From assembly GCA_965153455.1 (NCBI GenBank), contig OZ234501.1:7440001-7504000 (forward strand): DNA of 64,000 nucleotides, in the 5' to 3' direction. Source of the stretch: Sphagnum compactum. Taxonomy: Eukaryota > Bryophyta > Sphagnopsida > Sphagnales. A program made the position numbers and the translations under genes. Shown here piece by piece: positions 24,953 to 37,968 of the stretch; position 1 is the first letter of the stretch; every line of letters starts with the position of its first letter. The notes under the pieces were generated by a model. The model had not been told where the DNA came from. It made no database searches and saw nothing but the letters and a program-made list of their open reading frames with translations.

Positions 24953-27442
24953 GGGAACTGGAACCCAACGGAAAACTGTTTTCTGACCACTTGCCATTCA
25001 TCTTTCATGGTGTGCTGGTGGGTGCTGGTTCACTGTGGCCGAGAGTGCTTGACTACTGCCTGCCTCGCATGGATGGTGGGCTCCTTTCTGATAATGCCTT
25101 CATCCGGGGCATTCATCCCGGGGGTGTTACCCAACACATAATCCCTCCCTCACTATGGATTATGTTGTCAATGTAATTCTAGACCCGTAAATCGAAGTCA
25201 ACTCGATTGATCAAGTCAACTCATCAATTTGCGGGAGGATACTCGTATTCAAAGGGCTCGGATCACAATGACAATCAAAACTGAAGACTGCACGAAACAT
25301 TAACACAAACCCGCCACCCATTTCAAATCTTTGCATTCACGTACTTTTTACACATACTCCAATCTCTCCAAGTCACACAACAACATTGGTGGAGTGAAAG
25401 AAGAAGAACCATTGTGGTCTCTCATCGACAGTTGCAAAGGGGCTTATAACTCACCGCATCTAAGTAAAACTCCGAGATGATACTCCGAGATGATATGATA
25501 ATTGGGGATATCAAAAGACCTTGGTGATTCAATCTCGGTTGAGAACTATGGAAGGAGGCAAGAGGAGGAGGAACCTCCACATTATTTTCATATCCGGAAT
25601 GAGGCCAGCAGCTTGACGAGTAAATAAAACTCCATTCCATAAGCCCAACAACAAGAAGTTACAATGGTTTGGTTGTTTGTTGTCCAAGGGATTGTACCCG
25701 AGGGTATGTCAAATAGTGTTTACATTGATGAGTTGAATTGAATCGTATTAACAAACAACGAATGTTGTGGCATATGTAAACATGGATTGGGAGTCAACTT
25801 AAAAAAAAGTGAAGTAAATGCAATTCCAGGAGCCAAAGGAGTAATTATTTTGGTGACCCATATATGAACCATAACTAACTTGTAAGGTTAATAAGTGCAA
25901 TACAAACCTGCCAGGCACACACCTGGTTGTTTAAGCTTTGACTTGTGACTCTATGATTTGTGGTTTGAGTTTTTATAGAAACAAAGTTTGTCAAAGAACC
26001 TACAATCAACTCATCTATGAACCCTATGTATGTAAAGCAAGCTAGGTATATATATCAACTTTCCTTTTGCAAGAAGAGGTCATTGATTTTGTCATAATCA
26101 TGGGGGTTGTTCTCAAGTTTCCTTCCATTTCCTGTTTTCCACAACAGATGAACTACACAAATGGATACTTAGAGATATCCCAAATGTAAACAAGGGGTGT
26201 GTCACACTTGTGGCCTTGCCATTTACATTAAAAAATATTTTAAGGCAAAAGAAGAAGAATTATGGAAACTCAAATATTTCACCCATGCAAAAAAATTATA
26301 AAATTTGAAAAAAAATACTCTGAATGAAACCAAAATCCTTCAAGATATTATAACTCTATAATAACTAATCTCAAGTTTCAACACAAGCCAAAATATCATC
26401 TTTCAAGAATCCTCATATTAAAATAGGCCAGAAATGACTTATAAGGGTTAACTTGCTTTACCCCTTTGCTTTACAAAAGGGGTAAGTATGTGACTCTGCA
26501 CTGGAGGAAATCTTGGATGAGATTCATCAGTCCAATCCAGTGAATTCCACTGGAAGACTGCTGGGACGCTGAAAACATGCACAGCTTGTGCTTTCAGAGC
26601 CCTGGAACAATCTAATTAATAAAAACACAGTCAAATCGTATTTATTGACTGCTCCCTGTTTCTGATTGGGTAGATAGTTTGATTGGTCCAAGTGGGTTGC
26701 TATTCGGTAGTAGTCTCCCACCTACTTACTTACTTGCAGTCCCAGTTTCAGTTGTTTTTTATGGGCGGGGTTGGAAAAAAAGTAAAGTAACTAAAACTTG
26801 GATGTCAGAAATATTTTTTTTTGCAAGGTCACATACATACTGAGCATTGGTGGAGATGCTCTAAAACCAAACATGTAAAAATCAGTCTCCTAAAGTATTG
26901 TTAACTTACAATTAGGGCAACAGTTTGGCAAATCAGAACCTAAATCTTTATGCCATTCCCTAGCTGAATCTACAACTAACACATTTAGTTGGATTTGTAC
27001 ACCCTTGTTGTAAGGTTGGAGGAATTACATTTGGGTAACAATTCTTTAAGTTACCAACTTAAACTCTTCAACACTTCTCTTCCTAATTTCCTTTGGAGTA
27101 AAATTTTCTCTTACCATTTGCTTACCAACTCACACACTCTTCAATCCTTTTCTCCTCAAATGTAAATTTTTTTTGTTACAATTCTTACCAACTCACACAT
27201 TCTTGACACTTTCTCTTTGTAATTAATTCCATTGGAAGTGTAAATTTTTGTTTCAATTCTTTGCCCACTCAAACTCTCTCAATGCTTCTCTTAACCCACC
27301 TTTTCACCTTATGACTAATTTTTTTTTCCCCCTCATCATTTGGAGCTACCTATTCTAACTGCTATCCGACTCACTTTCACGGGTTTCAAAACATGGCTCT
27401 CTTTGAATTAATTACTAATGTCAATTCTTGGTATCCGGTTCT

Positions 27443-27444
<2 letters not shown>

Positions 27445-27476
<32 letters not shown>
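27445..27476. repeat. (AT)n microsatellite
   Basis: An uninterrupted AT dinucleotide run of about 16 units. Confidence 0.9.
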
Positions 27477-27478
<2 letters not shown>

Positions 27479-27689
27479 TTACTTTCAAAGGTGTAAAATT
27501 CTTTGAACATCTTTTAGTTGTGAATTGTCACCCCTATTCCAAGTAGTGTGGCCAGACCTTAACACCACCGGGTGCAAAAACCAGTGTTGGTCGGTTCTTA
27601 ACAAGGGTTGAAGGGTAGTAGGTTATTCATAACCGATGTGTAAGGTCCGACATTTTGGTTACCAACTCGATAGAGACTAGGGAGACTCT

Positions 27690-27920
27690 ACTCATCCAAT
27701 ACAACATGCCGTAAAGACCTGTGGCAAAGATCCTTACGGGCTGGGTATAACAACTCGGATGAAAACCAATAACCAACGGATATATACCCAGTCTCTCATC
27801 CAATATAACAGGCCATTGGCAAGACCCGTGGCAGGATCCTTACGGGCTGGGTATAGTAACTTGAATGAAAACCAATAACCACTTGGATGAAAACCAATAA
27901 CCAACGGATATGTACCCAGT
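27690..27920. repeat. Two tandem units of about 105-120 bp
   Basis: The unit begins near 'catccaatacaacatgcc', passes 'gatccttacgggctgggta' and ends 'accaacggatatatacccag'. It occurs twice in a row; the second unit has an internal duplication of 'ggatgaaaaccaataacca'. Confidence 0.7.
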
Positions 27921-30900
27921 GATGATGATGACACCGTACATCTCTGCAATACGCTACAAGAGCTAACATGGCTTTCGTTGTTGGCTCAGGCTGTTGTATT
28001 ATGTTACAGGCAAGGCGAGTGGGTATTTATTCAGTGCCGTGATTGTATCGCAGCACAAGGATATGACACTTCCCCCACTTAATTGTGCCAAAAAAAAAGA
28101 AGCGTAAAAGCTTTATGACAAGTGCAAATTTGTTTTTTGGCAAGTAGCGTGTACTCTAGTAGAGCGTCGGGCTCCAGCACATGTCTCTGTTGAAAAATGA
28201 ATTAATTGTGAAGATTGCATTTTCAAAAAAAGGGAATATTCCTTCCTATTCCGAAACATTTTTAATTTTCCGGCACAATATTTATTTATTTATTTATTCA
28301 TTCATTCATTCATTCATTCTGTGAGAAAAGTAATTTTAGAGTAATTTTTATGATTTTCTAAAAAAATATAATATAACTGGTGCTGAAGCTGACCAAGGTA
28401 TAATATGGTATAATACGGTTAGATTATTAGTGTTTGCCCCACAACTAAACCATCAACACTTTGTTTCATTGTTTGTGTAATTTGAGGGCTTGAAATTTGA
28501 AATCGTGTCAACAAAGTCATTAAACATTTGATATCTTATCTATCTACTCATATCTTTTCATGTGTGTTTGTTGTAAGTGTCCTTTGCTCCATAGGCTATA
28601 CTATAACCAAATATTTTTTAAAAAAAAGAAAAAAAAGCTATACAAAATAAATAAACTATACTACCTACTTACACTTCCCAAAAATTCAAAGTTGAATTTC
28701 CCTCCCTCCCTCCACCAAGTTTGAAAAAAAAAAAAAAAAGTCCATGTTGGGGTTTTGTGTAGCCTAGGGTTTAGGGTTTAAGTTGTGTGTAAGTTTCATT
28801 GGGATTTGATTCTTGCCTTTTCCTAAGCTACCCATTCAGCTAGGCTACTTGCTTTATCAATTAACCAAGTGATTTAAATCATCATGCACAACTGGTAATT
28901 TATTTATTTATTTATTTATAAAATTATTTTTAATCATTTAATTGCCACTGCAGTTTAGTACTGTCCTTGGACATCATTAGATTCAAGGAGGATGGCAGCC
29001 TCTTATGAACAACTAACTAGCCACAAAAATGCAACACCACATTTGTGGGCAACCAAATTTGGGTTTTTTTCCAATCCTAAACCCTAGCTGGACTGGCAAT
29101 CATCCACAAGAGGACTTTAGCCAAATTTGGCTACAGTTCAGAGAGTAAAGTAGATTTTTTTTTAAATACCCTGCTATGTTTTGGTGGCCATGCTCAAAAC
29201 TATCATCCAAATCTGAAAATTTATTTTTAAAAAATTCCTCAAAATTATATGATCATTTTTCATTTTCATAACTTTGATCTTGACCCCGATTTTCCTTTGT
29301 TGAATTTTTTTTGTCGAATAATACCTCTTCATTTTTCTTTTTTCATGACTGTAGGGTCCCAGAGTGTTCCTTCCCCCCACCCCCCCCAATTTTGTGATGT
29401 AGTTGAAATGGTAATCATCCATAAGAAAATTTAGCCAAATATGGCTCTAAATAAAATATACAAGTAAAAGTATTGAAGCATACTTCAATAAATTTGGCTA
29501 CCTATTGGAACTTCATACATGATCTAGAAAATTTTAAAATTATATATAAATATACATATATGTATATATTGGAATTTGGCAGATTTTTTGAAAATGAAAG
29601 GAATTTTCTGCAGAGTATTCCCTTAAAAATTTTGGTGTTCAATTTTTGTGGAATTTTGCCAGGAAAAAAAACACAGGTGTAAAACTGGGGACTACCTTAA
29701 TTGCAGCTCAACCCAAAGTAGAGAAGTCAATGTGGAGGCAAAGTGGGTTCACCCCTCTTGCAATGGACATAGGAATATCAAATAGCATAGGTAGCCATGT
29801 TTTTCTTTATTTTTTTTCTTTTTCAATTTTGTGAAACATGATATATAACCAAAGTAGTGAAAATTCATTTTTTAAAAATGATTTAGCCAAATTTGGCAAT
29901 AAGCTAGATATGAAATTATAAAGAGATTACAAATCCTTGGATAATTTGACCACTTGCTTGGAACCTATGATAGAAGTCTCATGATTTGCTTTTATTTTAT
30001 TTTTCAAAAAATCTAGCAAATTTTTTGACTCATAATTTTTTTCCCATTAAAAACTCTTTGTAATATAATAGGTTGAAAGGAAAAAAAAAAAAGGGTTAAA
30101 AAAAAAACTGGCCCAACCAAATGCACAAGGAAGCATTCTTGCACTCAAATCCTTAATAAGAAGACAAGCAAGGAACAAGAAAACATTTATTTTGAACCCA
30201 ATAATGGCTGTGCATCCAGGGTAATAAGTAACTGGTATAATTAGGGTTCTTTTAGGGTTTAGGGTTTCCAGGTTTGTGTTTAACAATCATTGTGTTGTAG
30301 CCACCCTACTAAAAGGCAGTTTTTATTAAGGCCATCTCAATGATGATGGTTGTGAAACTTCATCTCACATTACCTCACAACATGCAATACTCACATGTGG
30401 TTTATTTTTATTTTTAAAAAAATATTTATAAATTATGGCCAACTCGTCTTTTTTTTTTTCCCCTTTTTTTCTTCAATTTCTTCTTCCAAAATCATTTTTT
30501 TCTTCTAAAATATTTCTCTTTCTCTTTCTTTTAATTTTTTTTAAAAGGTCATTTTTCTTCTTCTTCCATTTTTTTTTTCATTTTTTTCCTCCTTATGTTT
30601 TTTCTTTGTTTTTTTTCTTCTTCATTGTGATTGCATATTTTTTGCTCACATGTAGGTATTGCATGAGTTGCCAAAAAACCAATTAGCATTTGATGTTTGT
30701 GATGTTGGCATTTGACAACATGCCTAAGAAACTAGCGGGCTCAATGCAAGTATTGCAACATCAAACAAAAAAACTAGATATGCGAGTATTACAACCTAAA
30801 CCCCAAAGACCCAATGCACATCATGCACAAATTGCAATTGCAATCACATTACACATGTGATTTGTTATTTGATGTGGGTATTGCGTAAAAAACCTCATGT

Positions 30901-31759
30901 TTGTTGAAATTTTATGCAATGTGTCCTAAAATATTGCAATATGTCACAAACTCATAGTGATCATTATGAGGGCAAAATTGAAGCATTGCATTAATACATC
31001 ATCTGCATTCATCATTTGAAATATGATATAAGTGTGTAGGTGTGAAATTGCATTAAGGCATATCCATCTATAATAATGGTAATCCCACATACGGAACCCA
31101 AAACTCAAAAATGATAATTGCAATCTACCATGGCATGGGTATAATTTTTCATTCCAGTTCCAATTAGAGTAGGCTACTACTTAGTTCAAATTTGGACTTC
31201 ATAGTAATTTATTATGTTCCTAGTTCTTTGAATTTTGAAACCCATGTGTAAACCAATCCTTGGATTCACCAACAATCAATTGCACACATACACCCAAAAA
31301 AAAAGGGTGCCCCTCTTCTATTACCATAGTACCTTGCCAGTTTTGGGAACTTTGACACACATGTTAGTTGGATGATTTTAATTAATTTTGGAAATTTTTC
31401 ATTTTCACCAAATAGAATATTCTTGAAGCTCCAATATTTCCTTTCACAAATTATTGTTATTTGAAGCCCCAAACAAAATTCTGAAAATTTCAACATTTTT
31501 GAAAATAATATAATTAGTGTGGAAAATGCCAAGGTTGTAATAGTCGGCAGTTTTTTTTCTTTTTTTTTTTTTTTTTTGTTTTTGGGGCAAAATTTCCCCA
31601 CTTGGTGGCAAAGAAAAAAAGAAAAGAAAAGAGGGCCTCGGGTTTTTATAAATGATTTTCTGAGGAAAATTTCCCCAAATTTGCCACATTTATTTAAGGT
31701 GCCTCGTCTCCTTCTCAAACAAAATCACAACCGTTTATAATTCTACAATATGTTTATGC

Positions 31760-31925
31760 TGAAGAAGGACCTCAAAGGGGGCAAGTTGCGATTCTTACGC
31801 CAGAAAAGGACTTTAAATGGGGCAGGTTACGATCCTTACACGGAAGAAGGATCTCAAATGGGGGGCAGGTTGCGATCCTTACACGGAAGAAGGATCTCAA
31901 ATGGGGGGCAGGTTGGGATTCATTT
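31760..31925. repeat. About four tandem units of 44-46 bp
   Basis: The unit 'gaagaaggatctcaaatggg' followed by 'gcaggttgcgatccttac' repeats about four times. The last two full copies are nearly identical and the first is more diverged. No coding role is evident. Confidence 0.75.
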
Positions 31926-32280
31926 CGCATCCCGCCTCACATTTTCGGCCCTCATTACCGGAACAGCCCCATTCTCAATCCTTACCCTAACATGTAGTAA
32001 CCCAGGTAACGAATTGTAGTCAAATGTCCGTTTTAATGTGAATCAACAACAACTGAGAACACAATTGAAATACGAAATCGATCGGGAACCGTTCATAGTT
32101 CCAAAAAAAAAACACCCTTTCAAAACTCCCATGGTTGAAACTACCCACTTTCTCTTAGAGCAAAAAAATACCCCTCCAACAAAACATAAAATTTAAAAAA
32201 AAAAGAAAAAAAGAAGGTCCCGAGTTCAAACCCCACTCCTAAAACCCCTCAAACTGTGCATTTAAAATCCTTGGTGCACA

Positions 32281-33654
32281 AAAATTGGCATTCTTTGCCT
32301 TTGAGAAATTCTTTACACTCACTCCCCTTCTCTCTCTCTCTCTCTCTCTCTCCCTCACTTGCTCTCTCCCCCCTCTTCCCTCTCCCTCATCTTCTTTCTT
32401 TCTTTCTTTCTTGGGAGTGAAGAGCTTCTTCATCACTAGCAATCAATCTCCACCATCTTTGTTCTGCATCTCTCTCTTCTGTAGTCAACAGAGTTGCAGC
32501 AATAGCACTCAGCAGCTGCTGTCATCTCTCTCTCTCTCTCTGCATAAGACAGTAGTTATTATTATCACTGGGTTTGTTTGGTTTATTTGGTTTGGTTTGG
32601 TTTGGTTTGGTTTGGATTTTTTTTTTCCCTCCTCCTTTTGTCTTCTGGGTTCTCACTATTTTCTGCAACTTTGGTTTTTGGAGGTTTTGGTGTAAGAAAT
32701 AGTGGTGAGCTTTGCAGCAGCAGGAGGTAACTTATTACTGGAGCTTCTTCTTCTTCTTCTTCTTCTTCTACTTCTTCTTGTCTGACAGGAAAGGAAAGGA
32801 AAGGGAGTTGTGTGCTTGCTGCAGGAAGGAAGTTTGTTTTGTTCAAAGGTTCCAACTGTGACTAGCTTGTTGTCGCTCTTCTAGCTTTGTCTGCCTGCAT
32901 TGCACCCATTTGTGTGCTTTCTTCTTTTTCGCACCCATTTTTGAGTTTTCTTCTTTTTTGTGTTTTGTGAACTGTTTGTTGGTGTGGTGAACTGCTGTTG
33001 TTGTTGAGGAGGTGTAGTTTCTTGTCATCGAGCTGTGTGTGTTTTTTTGCTGCTCTTTTTTCCCTGTCCTGACAACAATGCTCCTTGGATGTAGCTAGAG
33101 CTCGAGCAGCAGCAAGCTAGCTAGCTAGCTGGGTTTCTTTCTCGAGCTTCTAATGTTCTAGTACAGAACTACTCTTCCTGTCAAGGATTCGATGGTCTCG
33201 CTGTGAGGCGAGAAGCAGCGGAGAAGCTTGTCAGAGCGCCAGCCCAATTCTTCTTCATTGCACTAGCAACGCGCATTCTACGTGCAGTGGCGGTGTTGCT
33301 GTTGTCTGTGGGAAGGAGGAGGCGTACTCGTTATAGAAGTCTCATGTTACTAGAGCTCTACAGACAGACAGACAAGGAGCTCTAGCAGCTGCAGCTCGTC
33401 CGGGATTCAGCGACTATGGACAACAGCAGGAAGCCAGAATCACGGCATAGCTAATGACCCATGAAGCTTTTGCTGGACATATATTACATTCGGCTGCATG
33501 ATGCTTTGAACGCTAGTTGCCACATCTCTGCAACAGCGCTATTGCACGATTCTACTGCAAGAAGAAGAACCGACGTTGGAGCTGCAGCTGCTGCAAAAAC
33601 CCGTCTTTGGATCAACAAGGACCATATCCTCCATCGCCCTCTCTCTGTACAGCA
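32281..33654 (+). promoter_or_regulatory. Long pyrimidine-rich leader region of the receptor kinase gene
   Basis: The 1.4 kb upstream of the receptor kinase start contains a (CT)n run at 32330-32352, TTTCT repeats, a (GGTTT)n run at about 32582-32613, a (TTC)n run at about 32746-32770 and a (GCTA)n run near 33115-33130. CT-rich tracts are common at plant transcription starts. Several short upstream ATG frames occur, for example four codons from 33191. The exact transcription start and any leader intron cannot be read from sequence alone. Confidence 0.5.
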
Positions 33655-36407
33655 ATGATCATGCGGAAGCTGATCGGGCAAGCGAGGAGCTTGGCAGTAG
33701 TAGTAGTAGTAGTGACGTTTGCTGCTGCTGGAGCACTGCAAGACATAGAATCAGATGCCCAAGCTCTGATGCTCTTCCGAGACGCGCTGGACCCAACAGG
33801 GAAGCTGCTGAAATGGGGGGCCAACAGCAACATCAACGTCTGTAGTTGGGCTGGCGTCGTTTGCAGCAACAACAGAGTGGTGGCCTTGCGACTGCCGGGA
33901 GCTGGGATCCGAGGAATCATACCATCAGGGAGCTTGGGGCAGCTGGACCAGCTGCGCGTCGTCAGCCTTCACAACAACAGGTTTACGGGTCCGTTTCCTG
34001 GGGAGCTGGGCAACTGCAGCCATGTGCACAGCTTGTTTCTGGGCAACAACGCCTTCTACGGGCCGTTGCCAAGCGACCTGTCCAGCTTCTGGCCGCACCT
34101 CACGCACTTGGGTCTGGAGTACAACAACTTCAGTGGTCCAATCCCTAGTGCCTCTCTGAACTCCTTCTTGCATCTCTACTTCCTGGACTTGCGTAACAAC
34201 TCCTTCTCTGGCTCCATCCCTAACCTCACACTCTCCATCAATCTCACACAGTTCGATGTCTCCAACAACAACTTCTCTGGTGCTATCCCAAGCTCTCTCT
34301 TGCACTTCCCAGCTCAAGCTTTTGCTGGCAATGCTCACCTTTGTGGACCCAAGACTGGTCAGCTCCTCTGTCCTGTCAGCAGCAGCAGTGGAGCAGCAGC
34401 TACTCCTCCTGCTCCTGCTCCAGCTCCACAACTTGTGTGGGCTGGAAAACCAGCTGGGTCTGGTAGCAGCAGAGCATTAGGTTCTGGGGCAATCACTGCC
34501 ATAGCTGTGGGAGGAGCTGCATTGCTGATTGTGCTCATAATTGTGATTGTTCTTTGGTGCTGGAAGTGGGTAGTTGATGCAAGGCAGCAAGAAGGGAACA
34601 GCTCCAGCAGCAGCAAGCAAACCAAGAAGGAAGCAGCAGCCTTGAAGACTGTGAAAGCAGGGGCCGGGTCTGACTCGAAAGATGAGGCACAGTCCAAGGA
34701 TGAGATTTCGAGCTCAGTGACTGGGGATTTGGAGAAGAACAAGCTTGTCTTTGTTGACAAGAAAGCACACAGTTTCGATCTTGAGGATTTGTTGCGAGCT
34801 TCTGCAGAGATTCTGGGGAAGGGCAGTATTGGCACAGCCTACAAAGCAGTGCTGGAGGATGGCACCATTGTTGCTGTCAAGCGACTCAAGGATGTGGTTA
34901 CGAGTGCAAAGAGGGAGTTTGAGATGCAGATTGAGGAGGTGGGCCGGATGCAGCATGTGAATTTGGTGCCCTTGCGCGCCTACTACTTCTCAAAAGATGA
35001 GAAGCTGCTGGTATTCGATTTCATGCCCATGGGCAGTGTTGCCGCCCTCCTTCATGGTATACTGTTCAAACCCCTCTCTCCTTAATTAAACAACAGCAAT
35101 ACGCCTTATGATGATGATTCAACCACATTCTGATGAATTGGGTACATTTTAGATTGAAACTCACAGTTTTGCTTTAATGAGTACCTATATCAAGAGATGA
35201 AATTTTGTCCTGTCAAGAGTTTGCAGTACCCCTACCTCATCTAGATTCTCTAGATGTATGTACTTACTGGGTTTTTCCTTCATTTTTTCAACTTCTTTGG
35301 TTTTGATGTCTCAGTTGCTGAAGTGCATTTTCCTTTTCTTGCCATACTGTATGGTGGTGCACTTTGATAAGTTGATACTGTTGTCTGCAACAGACTCAAA
35401 TATCTGCTTATGCATGGATTTGTTGCTGGTGAGATTCTGCTGACTGACTGAGAAACACCTTGCTTAATTTTTTTGAATCTCTGGCAGGCAAGAGAAGTGG
35501 GGTTCACACACCAGTTGACTGGGTTACAAGAGTGCGGATTGCTCTTGGAGCAGCACGTGGACTTGCGTACCTGCATGAAGAGAGAGGGAGTGCGCGCAAA
35601 TTTGTACATGGGAACATCAAATCTTCAAATGTTTTACTCAATCGGGACATGGAGGCCTGTGTCTCTGACTTTGGCCTTGCACAGCTTTTGAGCCCTGTGG
35701 CTGCAACTGCAAGGATTGGTGGCTACAGAGCTCCAGAAGTCATGGACTCTCGTAAAGTTACTCAGAAATCTGATGTCTATAGCTTTGGAGTGGTATGTTT
35801 TCTTTTTGTGAAAGATGTATCTTTTGAACATTTTCTTTCGTTTCATGTCTGGGGGGTTTTGATTGTTTAGGCTTTTGATCTTTGAAATGCTTTGCAAGGA
35901 TGTGTGCATATGTACTGTGGTGGTATTTTGATTGATCACTGAATGTGTTTTGGTAACTGGGCGTTTTGAATGAAGCTGTTGCTGGAGCTGTTAACTGGAA
36001 AGGCACCATCACAATCATCATCACCGACTGACGAAGGAACAGATCTGCCACGTTGGGTGCACTCAGTAGTGCGGGAGGAATGGACAGCAGAAGTGTTTGA
36101 TGTTGAGCTGATGAGGTATCAAAACATAGAGGAGGAGATGGTCCAGATGCTGCAACTGGCGATGGCATGTGTGGATGTGGTTCCTGAGCGACGCCCCAAA
36201 ATGACAGAAGTCGTGCCAATGCTTGAGGATGTTCATCAGTTCTCGGACAGCACAGGGGATGAGACATCACACCAATCGGAATCCCACTCAGAGGAGAAGT
36301 CCACGAGCTCTGGTAAAGACAAGGACTCTCAAGAAAACAACAACACACCATCTAGACCTGCTTCTGATAGATCTGTTCCATCTGAGGCACCACCACCAGT
36401 AGGTTAA
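33655..36407 (+). CDS. LRR-III receptor-like kinase (RKL1/RLK902 type)
   Basis: Three exons, 33655-35056, 35488-35792 and 35976-36407, give 712 residues with consistent phases. The first in-frame ATG is 33655; the open frame extends upstream without an ATG. Order: signal peptide (1-28) with a Val run; an LRR N-terminal cap with Cys63 and Cys70; about five leucine-rich repeats to about 215; a Ser/Pro/Ala linker; a membrane helix at about 278-303; and a kinase domain from about 380. The kinase has the glycine loop GKGSIG (388-393) and Lys409, but HGN (508-510) replaces the catalytic HRD. DFG starts at 528 and an APE motif follows. HGN is usual in subfamily III, often annotated 'probable inactive receptor kinase', so signalling may not need strong catalysis. 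The C-terminus is Ser/Glu-rich. It sits at the plasma membrane by family precedent; ligand unknown. It lies in the spacer of the inverted duplication and looks intact. Confidence 0.93.
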
Positions 36408-37366
36408 AATTTACCCCCGGGTGATGGATCTCAAGTGTCTGTCTATCATAGGCCAGTATAAAAACTGTGTTGCATTAGTAGGGTGATAATGCTATCATTA
36501 CTCAAGGCTTGTGCATGTACGCCTCAATTTCTTTGCGAGTGCTTAGATAGATAGGGGTCAGTGTCCAAGCCTTGAGTGATAAGCAACAGTTCAAACCTCA
36601 GAACATTTTTTGCTTTCAAGCTCTGATTTTTTGCTTGCCATCCTTCACCACCCATCCTCCTTTGAAGTTTTGCACAATTTTTAAAAAAAATTCATACAAC
36701 CTTTGGTTGTCATGATGTTTGTTGTGTCTAGAATGAAAATGTACCTCAACTGAAGGGTAAAAGAAACTCGAGTACCTATTGGCCTGAAGATTTTGAGGAA
36801 TTTTTTTTCCTGAAATTGCCATATTTAGACAATAGATTTCTACTTGACCTGTAGCCAAATTGGCTGATTCCTCTTGTGGATGATTACCAGTGGTTACAGC
36901 ACAAAATTTTACAAAAATTTTACTCAAGTGATCAAAATCCATTTTTGGTTTCTAGTAGCATTGTGTAGATTCTTTAATGATCCCTGACAGATTTAATTGC
37001 ATAACACTACTTGTGTCCACATTCCTTCCTGACACATGCATATAACAATTGCAACTTGACTTGAAACAATATTACATTCATTCTTGGCAATACACTCAGA
37101 GATGTACATAGCAGAATGAAGCATGAACTTGTCCAGCATCACATGAGAAAATTTCTACTGCATTATCAGAAGACATGATTTGGCGATATATGTTTGAAAA
37201 AAGCACTTTTCCCCATTTGCACCATTGCAAGTACATCACTTTAGACACTATAACAACATACAACCCTCTGGGTTCATCACATGGAAAGGCAGATTCCCAG
37301 TTTCTCTACACTCCTAGAAACCTCAGCTCTCCCCCAATTTCCTCCTCTCTTTTTGCTGCCATAAAC
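36408..37366. other. 3' flank of the receptor kinase gene
   Basis: Contains the presumed 3' untranslated region and AT-rich DNA. At 36852-36900 is one copy of a dispersed motif (see findings). No gene is supported. Confidence 0.6.
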
Positions 37367-37574
37367 GCTCCTTGATCAGTTTGCCCACTGCCAATCACAT
37401 GGGGAAGAGGGAGGTTGACCCAGGAGGAGCTTGCTGCTATGTGTGTGTGTGCACCCGCAATTGCACCATACCCATCAACAACTTTTGCAGTGCACCATTC
37501 ATTTCAGAGTTTAGCAGGTAGAAAACAAAAGGTAGAACTTACATGTCCATCCACATGTCAATGGAGCCATAGCC

Positions 37575-37775
37575 GTTGCTGATGTGTCTTGTTGCTCGAT
37601 CTCTCTCGTTGCTATTCTACCATGGTCTAAACTTTGGCAGGAATTCTTTTCAGATCCTTTGCACTGGTGGGATAGTAGAGGTAGGCTGGAAAATGTAAGC
37701 AAGTGCAATATGCTCTGTGACAAAATTCTCTCACTGATGGAGAATGTCAGTGCAGCTTTCTCTCTGTTCTTGTGA
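37575..37775 (+). pseudogene. OSB-like scrap (right arm)
   Basis: Copy of the left-arm fragment: LWQEFFSDPLHWWDSRGR in a 63-codon frame. Similarity to the OSB PDF motif is limited to this stretch, so the assignment is tentative. Confidence 0.45.
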
Positions 37776-37968
37776 CACCATTCATGCGTGGGATGTAGAG
37801 ACTACATGGCTGATCAACTTGATCTGGATTGCTGCTTGTAGGCAAATGGAAGGTAACTGGATTTGAAAACATAAGAAGACACGGGAAGGAAGCACTCTGA
37901 CTTAAAGATTGCAGGGCACATGTTCATCAACAGATCATTCGAAGTGGTTGTAAGTCTGATGTCATAGC

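Larger units (their letters stand above)
24096..32280. other. Spacer of the inverted duplication: AT-rich, no gene
   Basis: No gene is supported. The stretch contains foldback and tandem repeats listed separately, an (AT)n run at 27445-27476, (ATTT)/(ATTC) runs near 28277-28319 and 28899-28919, a pyrimidine-only tract at about 30450-30630, and isolated telomere-box motifs (gggtttaggg) near 28765 and 30255. The block near 27.5-28.1 kb has a higher-GC, LTR-like feel, but without a partner or coding region I do not call it an LTR. Confidence 0.55.

Noticed and set aside
27540-28100. LTR of a retrotransposon
   Set aside because: The block differs in composition from its surroundings but has no second copy, primer-binding site or gag/pol coding sequence in the window.
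31760-31925. CRISPR-like array
   Set aside because: The repeats are contiguous with no unique spacers and the genome is eukaryotic; it is a simple tandem repeat.
32210-32260. tRNA or SINE B-box (gagttcaaacccc)
   Set aside because: No matching A-box, no cloverleaf and no SINE tail in the right position.
33925-34835. Long minus-strand open frames opposite the receptor kinase
   Set aside because: They are antisense shadows of the LRR and linker coding sequence, low in complexity and without recognisable domains.
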